A stretch of DNA of 6,204 bases, taken from Nitrospira sp. GTDB lineage: Bacteria; Nitrospirota; Nitrospiria; Nitrospirales; Nitrospiraceae. The stretch spans positions 1-6,204 of the forward strand of contig SWDL01000436.1 in assembly GCA_005116795.1 (NCBI GenBank), in the 5' to 3' direction. Shown here one piece after another: positions 1-6,121 of the stretch; the first letter of the stretch is position 1; every line of letters begins with the position of its first letter. Below the pieces are notes generated by a model. It did no database searches. It was given only the letters and a program-made list of their open reading frames with translations, and was not told the origin of the DNA. The translations under genes were made by a program, and so were the position numbers.

Positions 1-675
1 ACGGTCCTTGGCGTACAGGATATCTTTGAGCGAGGCCGGGAGCCGCTTGCCCTGCCCCACCTCGACGAGAGTCCCGACGATGGCGCGGACCATCTGCTTG
101 AGGAAGCGGTCGGCGTCCACTTCAATGCGAACGTCATCGCTCTCTCGTAGAACGTCTAGGCGCCTGACGTCGCAGATCAGGTCGTCGGCTTCCGAGCGGG
201 GCCCTTCAAAAGACGAGAAGTCGTGGCGTCCAATCAGGGCCCGAGCGGCCTCCTGCATCGCCTGAATATCCAGCGGCCCATACAGATGCCAGGCACGGGC
301 TCGATCCAGCGCCGACCGTTCCGGTCGGTTCAGGATGCGATACTCATAGAGTTTGCCGCGCGCGGCAAAGCGGGCGTGAAAATCATCGCCGACCGGCTCA
401 GCCGCGCGGACGGCGATGTCCGGCGGCAGGCGGGCATTGAGTGCCCGCAGCCAGTCGCCCGGCGCCAACCCTTTGTCCGAGCGGAAGCTGACCACCTGCC
501 CCAGCGCATGAACGCCGGCATCCGTGCGCCCGGCGGCGATCACCGGGATGGCTGTTTGGGTGATCGATTCGAGCGCCGCCTCGAATGCCGCCTGGATCGT
601 GGGCTGATCCGGCTGACGCTGCCAGCCGGCGTAGGCGATGCCGTCGTATTCGATGGTCAGCTTGAATGTCGGCAC
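1..675 (-). CDS. truA: tRNA pseudouridine synthase A (TruA), C-terminus cut by window edge
   Basis: TruA converts uridines 38-40 of the tRNA anticodon stem-loop to pseudouridine in the cytoplasm. Translating the minus strand from 675 gives 225 residues with no stop before the edge. The family landmarks are in order: the N-terminal YDG..YAGWQRQP stretch (residues 10-22), the catalytic loop AAGRTDAGVHA (about 47-57, nucleophile Asp52), the DDFHARFAA..KLYEYR segment (about 102-117), HDFSSFEGPRSE, and FLKQMVRAIVGTLVEVGQGK near the end. Family members are usually about 240-260 residues, so some 20-30 are missing. The start is a GTG (673-675) 3 nt beyond the TGA of the upstream amidase gene. No in-frame ATG gives a better N-terminus and no strong Shine-Dalgarno is visible, so translational coupling to the amidase is likely. 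The function assignment is firm; the GTG start is the best choice but inferred. Confidence 0.96.
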   Translation of the reverse strand, partial: MPTFKLTIEYDGIAYAGWQRQPDQPTIQAAFEAALESITQTAIPVIAAGRTDAGVHALGQVVSFRSDKGLAPGDWLRALNARLPPDIAVRAAEPVGDDFHARFAARGKLYEYRILNRPERSALDRARAWHLYGPLDIQAMQEAARALIGRHDFSSFEGPRSEADDLICDVRRLDVLRESDDVRIEVDADRFLKQMVRAIVGTLVEVGQGKRLPASLKDILYAKDR

Positions 676-678
676 GAC

Positions 679-1965
679 TCACTTGCCGGCTGGGAGGGCC
701 GGCCGAAGGTAGGCCTGAATGCCCTCAAAAATACCCTCGGCGATCTGCGTCAGAAAGGCGTCCGTCTGCATCAGCTTTTCTTCAGCCGGGTTGGAGACAA
801 AGGCGATCTCTGCGAGGATGCTCGGCATGGCGGTAAAGCGGAGCACATAGAACGGTGCGGTCTTCACGCCATGATCGTCCACCGGATACTGGTCCTTCAG
901 TCGACCGACGACGGCTTCTCTCGTGTGCCAGGCCAGGTCCAGCGAGTCTTGAATTTTCTTCGTCGTCAATAAATCGGCCACAAGATACTGCCAGCCCACG
1001 CCGGTTTCATTGATCGGTGTGCCGTTTTCTCGCGCCGCCACTTCGAGGGCCCGGCGGTCCGTCGCCTCGCCGAAGTGATAGATCTCGAGACCCTTCGTCG
1101 AGCGCTGAGGATGGGAATTGACGTGGATGGACACAAACAGGTCCGCATTCTTGCTGTTGGCGAACGTGGCGCGATCGTCGAGTTCCACAAAGACATCGCG
1201 ATCGCGCGTCATGAGCACGGGCTTTTTCAGCCGTTGCGCGATCAGGTCTCGAAGCGTCAGTCCCACCCGCAGCGTGATCCGCTTTTCTTCCGTCCCTCCC
1301 TGTCCCACCGCGCCCGGGTCTTTGCCGCCGTGGCCCGGATCGATAACGAGGAGCTTCACGCCGTCGCGAGGCGTCGGGGCAGGGCCTTTGGGCGGGGGCA
1401 CTGTCGCTCCCTGAGGCAGGGCCGCTCTGGCGGGGCCTGACGGGGCCGGTCTTGCCTCTTCGGGATCAGGCCGGTTGACCACTTCCACGACGAGCCGGGG
1501 CGGTTTCGACAGCGGAGACACGCGATAGTCCGCGACGTTCGTCAGGGTGACCAGAACCGTGCGGGCCTTGGCATGGACGTCCCGTGCGGCTTGGCGGATG
1601 GAGATGGATTCGGGGATCGGCTGATCGGCGAGCCGCGCGCCGGCGTGGGAACTCAATCGCGCATTCTGTAGCTCAAGAATGAACCGGTCGGGGCGATGGG
1701 CCCGGCGATGCTGCACCCGCACCTGTCGCTGCAAGTCGAAGACGAGCGTGGTGGCATGGGCAGACGTCTGGACGCGGACATCCTGCACGAGGACCGGAGG
1801 ATGGCGCGTGAGCCGGCGAACCGGGGCGGCGACGGGTGTGTTAAAATCCAGTGATTCGTCCGGCTCAGCGGCGATGGCCGACCAGATGGGCGGCTGGGCC
1901 CACGCAACCGGACCCGATCCGACGATCAGGAGAACGATGATGAGCGGCGTGAGGAAACGCGCCAT
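679..1965 (-). CDS. Exported N-acetylmuramoyl-L-alanine amidase, AMIN + Amidase_3 (AmiC-like)
   Basis: Zinc hydrolase that cuts the amide bond between N-acetylmuramic acid and the L-alanine of the stem peptide, acting in the periplasm during cell separation and wall turnover. The 428-residue product begins with a signal peptide: a hydrophobic core at residues 5-20 and a likely cleavage after AWA (23). An AMIN domain, which targets such enzymes to the envelope or septum, covers about 58-165 (VQDVRVQTSAHATTLVFDL...RLVVEVVNR). A Pro/Ala-rich linker runs to about 200. The Amidase_3 domain (about 204-420) carries the expected metal ligands: His212 in IDPGHGG, Glu227 in GTEEKRITL and His281 in VSIHVNSH. 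The catalytic Glu386 lies in LAEIAFVSN. No LysM domain is seen. The ATG at 1963-1965 is supported by the signal peptide directly after it, although no clear Shine-Dalgarno precedes it. It sits immediately upstream of truA and divergent from the NYN gene. Confidence 0.95.
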   Translation of the reverse strand: MARFLTPLIIVLLIVGSGPVAWAQPPIWSAIAAEPDESLDFNTPVAAPVRRLTRHPPVLVQDVRVQTSAHATTLVFDLQRQVRVQHRRAHRPDRFILELQNARLSSHAGARLADQPIPESISIRQAARDVHAKARTVLVTLTNVADYRVSPLSKPPRLVVEVVNRPDPEEARPAPSGPARAALPQGATVPPPKGPAPTPRDGVKLLVIDPGHGGKDPGAVGQGGTEEKRITLRVGLTLRDLIAQRLKKPVLMTRDRDVFVELDDRATFANSKNADLFVSIHVNSHPQRSTKGLEIYHFGEATDRRALEVAARENGTPINETGVGWQYLVADLLTTKKIQDSLDLAWHTREAVVGRLKDQYPVDDHGVKTAPFYVLRFTAMPSILAEIAFVSNPAEEKLMQTDAFLTQIAEGIFEGIQAYLRPALPAGK

Positions 1966-1979
1966 AAAGGTACCGTCTG

Positions 1980-2008
1980 CTTGTCGCAGAAGTTCAGGGG
2001 ATTGTCAA
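1980..2008 (-). promoter_or_regulatory. Possible sigma70-type promoter for the amidase-truA pair
   Basis: On the minus strand a perfect TTGACA (2003-2008) is followed after 17 nt by GACAAG (1980-1985), which matches only 3 of 6 positions of the -10 consensus. The predicted transcript would begin within about 10 nt of the amidase ATG, giving a very short leader. Location and spacing are right, the -10 is poor, and the lineage's own promoter rules are unknown, so this is tentative. Confidence 0.3.
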
Positions 2009-2013
2009 CCACG

Positions 2014-2038
2014 GGCCTGTCCGGCTAGGCTGCAGGCC
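2014..2038 (+). repeat. Inverted repeat next to the NYN gene start
   Basis: GGCCTG (2014-2019) and CAGGCC (2033-2038) are perfect reverse complements separated by 13 nt. They end 2 nt before the ATG at 2041. In RNA this could fold into a hairpin over the ribosome-binding region, which otherwise has only a weak AGG. In DNA it could be an operator. A 6-bp repeat in GC-rich sequence can also arise by chance, so its function is unproven. Confidence 0.3.
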
Positions 2039-2040
2039 GT

Positions 2041-2559
2041 ATGTCGAATCATCTTATCATTGACGGCTACAATCTGCTGGGCGCCAGAGGGCAGATCGCA
2101 CCTCACTCGGGAGCGAACCTGGAGGCGGCCCGTGAAGGGTTGATCCGGGAGTTGGCGCGCTATCATCAGCAGAAAGCCCATGCGATCACCCTGGTGTTTG
2201 ACGGCTGGCAGCAGGGGAGTGGCGTGGAACGGCACGAACACCGTTCGGGCGTGCGCGTCATGTATACCAAGCGTGGTGAGCGGGCGGATCAAGTCATTCA
2301 ACGGCTGGCAGGGCGGGATGGGCGTGATTGCTCCGTGGTGTCCTCCGACCGGGAGGTCATGGAGGCGGCCCGAGCGTCCGGCGCCTTTGTCGTCAGCTCC
2401 GCAGAATTTGCCCGCAAGCTGCAGGCTCCGACGGCGTCTGTCCGGCCTGGTGAGAAGGATGAGCGCGATCTGCCGCCTCGCCGACCCGATAAAAAGGGCA
2501 ATCCGCGCAAGCTGCCGAAGTCCGTCCGGCGACGGCAAGCACGACTCAAACGGTTCTGA
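2041..2559 (+). CDS. NYN-domain endoribonuclease-like protein, YacP/Rae1 family
   Basis: A 172-residue cytoplasmic protein with the PIN-like NYN fold of the YacP family. Bacillus YacP (Rae1) is a ribosome-associated endoribonuclease that cuts mRNA in the A site; that role is known for the family and inferred here. The conserved acidic motifs are present: LIIDGYNLL (residues 5-13, Asp8 and Asn11), ITLVFDGW (49-56, Asp54), YTKRGERADQVI (75-86, Glu80 and Asp83) and VVSSDREVMEAA (99-110, Asp103). Together they form a plausible Mg-binding centre. From about residue 135 the protein ends in a strongly basic, Pro/Arg/Lys-rich tail that could bind RNA or the ribosome. It is transcribed divergently from the amidase across 75 bp. 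The ATG at 2041 places IIDGYN at the usual N-terminal position; the ribosome-binding site is weak. Confidence 0.88.
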   Translation: MSNHLIIDGYNLLGARGQIAPHSGANLEAAREGLIRELARYHQQKAHAITLVFDGWQQGSGVERHEHRSGVRVMYTKRGERADQVIQRLAGRDGRDCSVVSSDREVMEAARASGAFVVSSAEFARKLQAPTASVRPGEKDERDLPPRRPDKKGNPRKLPKSVRRRQARLKRF

Positions 2560-2695
2560 CGAAGGGTCCGGGAGGGTGAGGAACGGGGCTCTGAAGAGTG
2601 AGACGCGTGAGATCCATTGGGAACAGCTTCCCGACCCCTTTGTTGTTCCTCGGCCTTCAACAGAATGACTCCATCCTCTTCGGTGCAGCGCCTTG
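2560..2695. other. Convergent intergenic spacer between NYN gene and res
   Basis: The 136 bp between two convergent stop codons hold no plausible gene. A small hairpin (2619-2632) is the only structure seen. Sequence character changes across this spacer, from GC-rich housekeeping genes on the left to the less GC-rich restriction locus on the right, so it may contain the left border of an acquired segment. No tRNA end or direct repeat that would mark an attachment site is visible. Confidence 0.5.
2619..2645 (+). terminator. Weak terminator-like hairpin after the NYN gene
   Basis: GGGAA (2619-2623), loop CAGC, TTCCC (2628-2632) form a 5-bp stem, extendable by a wobble and an A-T pair. It is followed on the plus strand by GACCCC and a broken T-rich stretch (CTTTGTTGTTC). 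It lies about 60 bp after the NYN stop. The stem is short and the T tract interrupted, so it may be a poor terminator or a chance hairpin. Confidence 0.25.
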
Positions 2696-5386
2696 TTATA
2701 TTTTCTCTTTGTATTCTCTGAAGCCGTCAACCAATTGCCGGAATGAGGTGGGTGTGTATTTCTTAAAGCTTTCTTCGTCCACGTACACAAAGTCATACGT
2801 CACATCCGACTGGACCCGGTTGATATCTTCACGCCACTGCCGCAACCGTTCCATCTTCAACGGAACATCCAGGTCTTCCTGCCCCTTGGTCTCGACAACG
2901 ACAATTCTCTTGTTGGACAGCTTGACGATGAAGTCCGGGTAGTAGTTGGAGATGTCGCCGTCAGCGTTCACGTAATCCAGCTTGAAATGCACGGCCATGT
3001 AGTTCTTGCCGTAGGAAATCACGTCGTCGCAATCTTCCAGGAAGCGAGCGAACAGCAATTCAAAGTTGCTGTCCCCGATGATGCGGTTAAAGACACTCTT
3101 TTTCGGGATGAGGTAGCCCTGATCCTTGGCCACAAAGGGGCGTGTCTGCCGCAGCTTGATGCGGTCGCGGATTTCGGCGTCGCCTTTGTCCTGCACAGTG
3201 AGCGAGTTGATCGCCTTTTTGAAGGTCTCGATCAAGGTCTTGGTGGCGGCCAGTTCTGACAGGTTGCGCAGGGTGTTGGGGCTTTCCAGGTCTACCGGGC
3301 GGTCAAACAACTCAGCCTGCACAAAGGCTTTGACCTTGCCATACAGCACATCGTAGCCGCTGACCAGCCGCAAGTCCTTCATCATGGTTTGCGCAAAGTA
3401 GCCGATGACGCTGCTGTAATCCGCAATGCCCGCCGTGTCGAGGATGGTGGTATGCGTTACCTCGCCGGTGGTGATGTCCTTGAAGACGATCTCGCGCTGT
3501 TGCGCTCCGCTAAACTGTCGATAGGCCACGCGTTGATGCCCCATCGCGCCCACATCCAACGCGCCAAGGTTTTTGTATTCCCGGTAGACGCGGGGCGTCA
3601 GCACCGGGATTTCAATGTCCAGCGCGTCGATGTCTTTCTTCTCGTTCTCCTTGTCAACCTCCACCACCAGCGGCGTCTTGGGCTGGGTGCCTTCGCCCAT
3701 CGGCTTGCGCTCCAGCACCACACCTTCCGCCTGGATGGATTCCACAAAATCCATAAAGGCATTCGTGCCGACGACGCTGACGTATTCTTCCAGGCCGCCG
3801 GGGTACATTTTGCGCAGGCCGCGCCCCAGGGTTTGTTCCGGCAAGATGTTACTCTTGGCGGAATAGGCGCGTAGTCCCACAATCGTGGTGACGTTGCGCA
3901 CATCCCAGCCCTCTTTGAGCATCATCACGGAGATGATGGCTTTATAGGGGCTGTCCAGTCCGTCAATCTCCCCGGCTTGGCGGCGCAGGATATCCAATTC
4001 TTCCTTGCCTTTTCCTGAAGTCGATTCTGAGATCTCGCCGTTATTCTTGGTGTGAATGACCAGCACAGCGTCCTTCAGGTCTGGATAGTTGCCTGCCAAA
4101 TATTCAGCCACGTCGTCGCAATTCCGGGTGTCGTCGGTCATCACAAACAGGATGGCCTTCTTGCCCATCTTTTCGTGCTCGGCATACGCCTTGCGCCACT
4201 CGAGCACGCCCAGGTGAATGTAATCGGTGTATTTCTCGGTGTACTTGGCGCTCTGGCGCTCCACCAGTTTGGCGCGGCTAGGGGCGTCGGGCAGAACAGG
4301 ATGCTTAACCACATTTTGTTTGATGGCTTCAACCAGCGGGTAATCAGCGACGGTCCGCACGAAAATCGCGCCGTTGTTGTGCTTGGGCGTAGCGGTCACA
4401 TCCACTTGTAGGGAGAGGGCGGAGCCTTTTTGCTTCAGCCGGTTGTGGATGTCTTCGATGGATTTGAACCAGGCCATGCGTGGGTCGTGAATATGGTGCG
4501 CCTCGTCGTTGAGTACCATCAGTTCGTCAATGTCGCGCACGATCATGCCCAAATCCACTTTGGAGTCGGTGGTCGCGCCGCTGGGCCGCTTACCTAGAAA
4601 GTACTCCATCGTGTCTTCATCATCGGGCGAAGCGGGAATGTCGTCTCCGGCGTAGACGCGGTGGATGTTGGTCAGGAAGATGTTGCCGATAGGACGGGTG
4701 ATCCGCACCTCATCTTGCCGGTGCAGGGTCAGTTGAAAATCGTCGCGCCAGTTGCGTCCGTCCATGCCGTTGTCGGGAATGACCGGGTCGTCTTTCAAAA
4801 AGATGCGCAGGCCCTGAAAATCCTTATAGATGCGATCCAGCACGATGATGTTGGGGGCGATCACCAGAAAATTACGCGCCAGCGTCGACTCCGGCTCATA
4901 CAACTTGTGGTAAAAACTCCACGCCAGGACCAGACTCAGCACCTTGGTCTTGCCCGTACCGGTGGCCATTTTCACCACAAAGCGCCGCCAGGTCTCGTCA
5001 AACATGCCGGTGGAGACCGCGCCGGAACTGTCGAAGCGCATCAGGTCATACTTGTCCTGCACGCCCACCACGTCATGCAGATAGATGATGGTCTCCGGCG
5101 CCTCGCGTTGGGCAAAGTAATACTGAAACTCGGCCATCGCGCCATCGGCTTGAAGAAGCAGGTGTGGCGTATTGAACCACCAGTTGAGCAGACTCTTGCT
5201 GGTGTCGGTCGCCCCCATGTAGCCGCTATCTCGCCATTCCTTCACCTTGCGGCGCAGTTGCGGCACTAAGGGCGGCATCAGCTTTTCAGCACTGGATTCC
5301 CGCAGGGATTCATCCGCCGGAAACCAACGCAGGGCTGGGTCGAGGATAGCGTAAGGCGATTCAGGAAATTCTTTATGCAAGGCCAT
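2696..5386 (-). CDS. res: Type III-like restriction enzyme Res subunit: SF2 helicase/translocase with PD-(D/E)XK nuclease
   Basis: The 896-residue protein has the layout of Type III Res subunits, which with Mod use ATP to communicate along DNA and cut unmethylated foreign DNA. Helicase motifs are complete: Walker A ATGTGKT (141-147), DEAH box (294-297), motif III TAT (331-333), the second RecA domain from about 410 (AILFVMTDDT), MMLKEGWDVRNV (488-499) and the arginine-finger motif QTLGRGLRKM (518-527). Near the C-terminus a nuclease signature follows: NFELLFARFLE (Glu776), YYPDFIV (Asp818) and VVVETKG (Glu832, Lys834). I chose the ATG at 5384-5386 because AGGT (5394-5397) lies 7 nt upstream and the family-like MALHKEFPESPYAILDP begins there. 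An in-frame TTG at 5498-5500 would add 38 residues, but these are encoded largely by the adjacent repeat arm. The frame appears intact. It lies downstream of the probable mod gene, separated from it by the transposase element. Confidence 0.92.
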   Translation of the reverse strand: MALHKEFPESPYAILDPALRWFPADESLRESSAEKLMPPLVPQLRRKVKEWRDSGYMGATDTSKSLLNWWFNTPHLLLQADGAMAEFQYYFAQREAPETIIYLHDVVGVQDKYDLMRFDSSGAVSTGMFDETWRRFVVKMATGTGKTKVLSLVLAWSFYHKLYEPESTLARNFLVIAPNIIVLDRIYKDFQGLRIFLKDDPVIPDNGMDGRNWRDDFQLTLHRQDEVRITRPIGNIFLTNIHRVYAGDDIPASPDDEDTMEYFLGKRPSGATTDSKVDLGMIVRDIDELMVLNDEAHHIHDPRMAWFKSIEDIHNRLKQKGSALSLQVDVTATPKHNNGAIFVRTVADYPLVEAIKQNVVKHPVLPDAPSRAKLVERQSAKYTEKYTDYIHLGVLEWRKAYAEHEKMGKKAILFVMTDDTRNCDDVAEYLAGNYPDLKDAVLVIHTKNNGEISESTSGKGKEELDILRRQAGEIDGLDSPYKAIISVMMLKEGWDVRNVTTIVGLRAYSAKSNILPEQTLGRGLRKMYPGGLEEYVSVVGTNAFMDFVESIQAEGVVLERKPMGEGTQPKTPLVVEVDKENEKKDIDALDIEIPVLTPRVYREYKNLGALDVGAMGHQRVAYRQFSGAQQREIVFKDITTGEVTHTTILDTAGIADYSSVIGYFAQTMMKDLRLVSGYDVLYGKVKAFVQAELFDRPVDLESPNTLRNLSELAATKTLIETFKKAINSLTVQDKGDAEIRDRIKLRQTRPFVAKDQGYLIPKKSVFNRIIGDSNFELLFARFLEDCDDVISYGKNYMAVHFKLDYVNADGDISNYYPDFIVKLSNKRIVVVETKGQEDLDVPLKMERLRQWREDINRVQSDVTYDFVYVDEESFKKYTPTSFRQLVDGFREYKEKI

Positions 5387-5393
5387 GATTTTT

Positions 5394-5397
5394 ACCT
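5394..5397 (-). promoter_or_regulatory. Ribosome-binding site deciding the res start
   Basis: AGGT on the minus strand lies 7 nt before the ATG at 5384-5386. The segment between is A-rich (AAAAATC). This favours the internal ATG over the upstream TTG at 5498-5500. It also means res retains its own translation start outside the inserted repeat arm. Confidence 0.5.
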
Positions 5398-5444
5398 GTA
5401 AATCATTCGAGGTGGTGATGGCACAGTAATGCCCTCTGGATTTC

Positions 5445-5530
5445 GCCGCGGAGCGGCAGTTGAATTTAGGCAGGTCATTTATGGCCTGCAAGCGTAGCAA
5501 TAGTATCCCCGTCCCATCGGGACGGTTGAG
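5445..5530 (+). repeat. Left inverted arm of the transposase element (three hairpins)
   Basis: Read on the plus strand, the arm contains hairpin A, GCCGC-GGA-GCGGC (5445-5457); hairpin B, GCAGGTCA-TTTA-TGGCCTGC (5470-5489, one T-G wobble); and hairpin C, CCGTCCC-ATC-GGGACGG (5509-5525), then TTGAG. It ends 12 nt from the transposase stop codon. A GGAG tetranucleotide (5450-5453) occupies the same position as GTAG in the other arm. It resembles the G(G/T)AG element of REP sequences, although here it overlaps the loop of hairpin A. None of the hairpins is followed by a T-run, so they do not look like terminators. Confidence 0.8.
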
Positions 5531-5542
5531 TCTGAGTCTGCA

Positions 5543-5995
5543 TCAGCCCCACACATAACGTTCGTCGTATTCGATTCCGTGCTTTTGCAAAAAATCCAGA
5601 TACTCTTCCTGAAAAGTTCTTTGCCGATGAGATTCTCGTTGTTTCTGAATGTAATTGATCACGGATTCCAAATTCGATTTGCTGACGGTGAATACGCCAT
5701 ACCCTTCCTGCCAGGCGAAATCACGCAATTCCTGGAACGTCTCGTGAATCCACTTGGAGGACTCACCTTTCAGGTATTGCGCATTCTGGCTCGGTGATAA
5801 CGTCGCAGGTGCCATTACCAAGGCATGAATGTGATCGTCAACCCCGCCGACTTGCAAGGCAGTCATCTTGTGATAACGGGCAACGCCGCCGAGGTAAGCC
5901 CATACCCGCTGCTCAATCTCAGGCGTGATATGACCGACGCGATTCTTGGTGTTGAAAACTATAAGGTAATGAAGCGAGGTGTAGGTGTTTGCCAT
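5543..5995 (-). CDS. Y1 (HUH) transposase, IS200-like / REP-associated tyrosine transposase
   Basis: A 150-residue single-strand DNA transposase of the Y1_Tnp family, which cuts and rejoins one strand next to a hairpin through a 5'-phosphotyrosine link. The N-terminal strand TSLHYLIVFNTKNR (6-19) is typical. The HUH pair is His55 and His57 in GGVDDHIHALV. The nucleophile is Tyr115 in VINYIQKQ, with Gln119 placed as the third metal ligand as in IS608 TnpA. The C-terminus (TFQEEYLDFLQKHGIEYDERYVWG) resembles stand-alone family members. Length is normal and all catalytic residues are present, so it may be active. GGAGGG (6003-6008) lies 7 nt before the ATG, an excellent ribosome-binding site. 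The gene has the same orientation as mod and res and is framed by inverted repeat arms. RAYT versus ordinary IS200 cannot be settled from the protein alone. Confidence 0.92.
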   Translation of the reverse strand: MANTYTSLHYLIVFNTKNRVGHITPEIEQRVWAYLGGVARYHKMTALQVGGVDDHIHALVMAPATLSPSQNAQYLKGESSKWIHETFQELRDFAWQEGYGVFTVSKSNLESVINYIQKQRESHRQRTFQEEYLDFLQKHGIEYDERYVWG

Positions 5996-6002
5996 TAGGT
6001 TA

Positions 6003-6008
6003 CCCTCC
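6003..6008 (-). promoter_or_regulatory. Strong Shine-Dalgarno of the transposase gene
   Basis: GGAGGG on the minus strand, 7 nt before the ATG at 5993-5995. It lies between the start codon and the right repeat arm (from 6014), so hairpin C of that arm would form in the mRNA just upstream of the ribosome-binding site. Confidence 0.75.
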
Positions 6009-6013
6009 GAAGC

Positions 6014-6099
6014 CTCAACCGTCCCGCTGGGACGGGGGATGACTCAACATCTTTGCAGGCCGTAAACGACCTGCCTAAACTCAGGCGTCCCTACGGGAC
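6014..6099 (-). repeat. Right inverted arm of the transposase element (three hairpins)
   Basis: Read on the minus strand, this is the counterpart of the left arm, with exactly the same length. Hairpin A' is GTCCC-GTA-GGGAC (6087-6099), hairpin B' GCAGGTCG-TTTA-CGGCCTGC (6055-6074) and hairpin C' CCGTCCC-AGC-GGGACGG (6019-6035), followed by TTGAG. By eye roughly 60 of 86 positions match the left arm. Hairpins B and C are almost identical and the linkers diverged. GTAG (6091-6094) in the A' loop matches GGAG of the left arm in position. Confidence 0.8.
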
Positions 6100-6121
6100 A
6101 AAGACGGGCGGTACAGGGCCA

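Larger units (their letters stand above)
5445..6099. mobile_element. RAYT/IS200-like element between mod and res
   Basis: The unit comprises one Y1 transposase gene framed by two 86-nt arms in inverted orientation (5445-5530 and 6014-6099). Each arm carries three hairpins in the same order and spacing. Typical IS200/IS605 elements have subterminal hairpins but no terminal inverted repeats. Inverted REP-type sequences around a single tyrosine transposase gene are typical of RAYT loci, so I favour a RAYT-like unit. No tnpB is present. Outside the arms, 22 nt separate it from the upstream stop codon and 58 nt from the res ATG. The outer limits are uncertain: AATGCCCT near 5428 and AATGGCCCT (minus strand, near 6120) may extend the inverted repeat. 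No target duplication is seen, as expected for this transposase type. Confidence 0.7.

Noticed and set aside
223..972. Long open plus-strand frame of 249 codons
   Set aside because: It lies antisense to truA and the amidase, both with strong family motifs. Its translation shows no recognisable domain and it has the composition expected of a GC-rich shadow frame.
2005..2796. Minus-strand open frame of 263 codons over the NYN gene
   Set aside because: It is antisense to the NYN gene and overlaps the 3' end of res, with no domain in its translation. The plus-strand NYN motifs are decisive.
4661..5269. Plus-strand open frame of 202 codons, and similar ones at 2987-3259, 3389-3874 and 4052-4411
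   Set aside because: All are antisense to res, whose helicase and nuclease motifs are intact. The His/Val/Asp-rich translations are typical complements of a real gene.
5387..5500. N-terminal extension of Res from the TTG at 5498-5500
   Set aside because: The extra 38 residues are encoded largely by the repeat arm, have no ribosome-binding site, and precede the family-like start MALHKEFPESPYAILDP, which has AGGT at good spacing.
5509..5525. Hairpin CCGTCCC-ATC-GGGACGG as a terminator of the transposase gene
   Set aside because: No T-run follows it on the minus strand, and the same hairpin recurs in the right arm upstream of the gene, so it belongs to the repeat unit.
5445..6099. CRISPR array or classical DDE insertion sequence
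   Set aside because: There are only two copies, in inverted orientation, without regular spacers, and the enzyme has HUH/Tyr residues instead of a DDE triad. No target duplication is seen.
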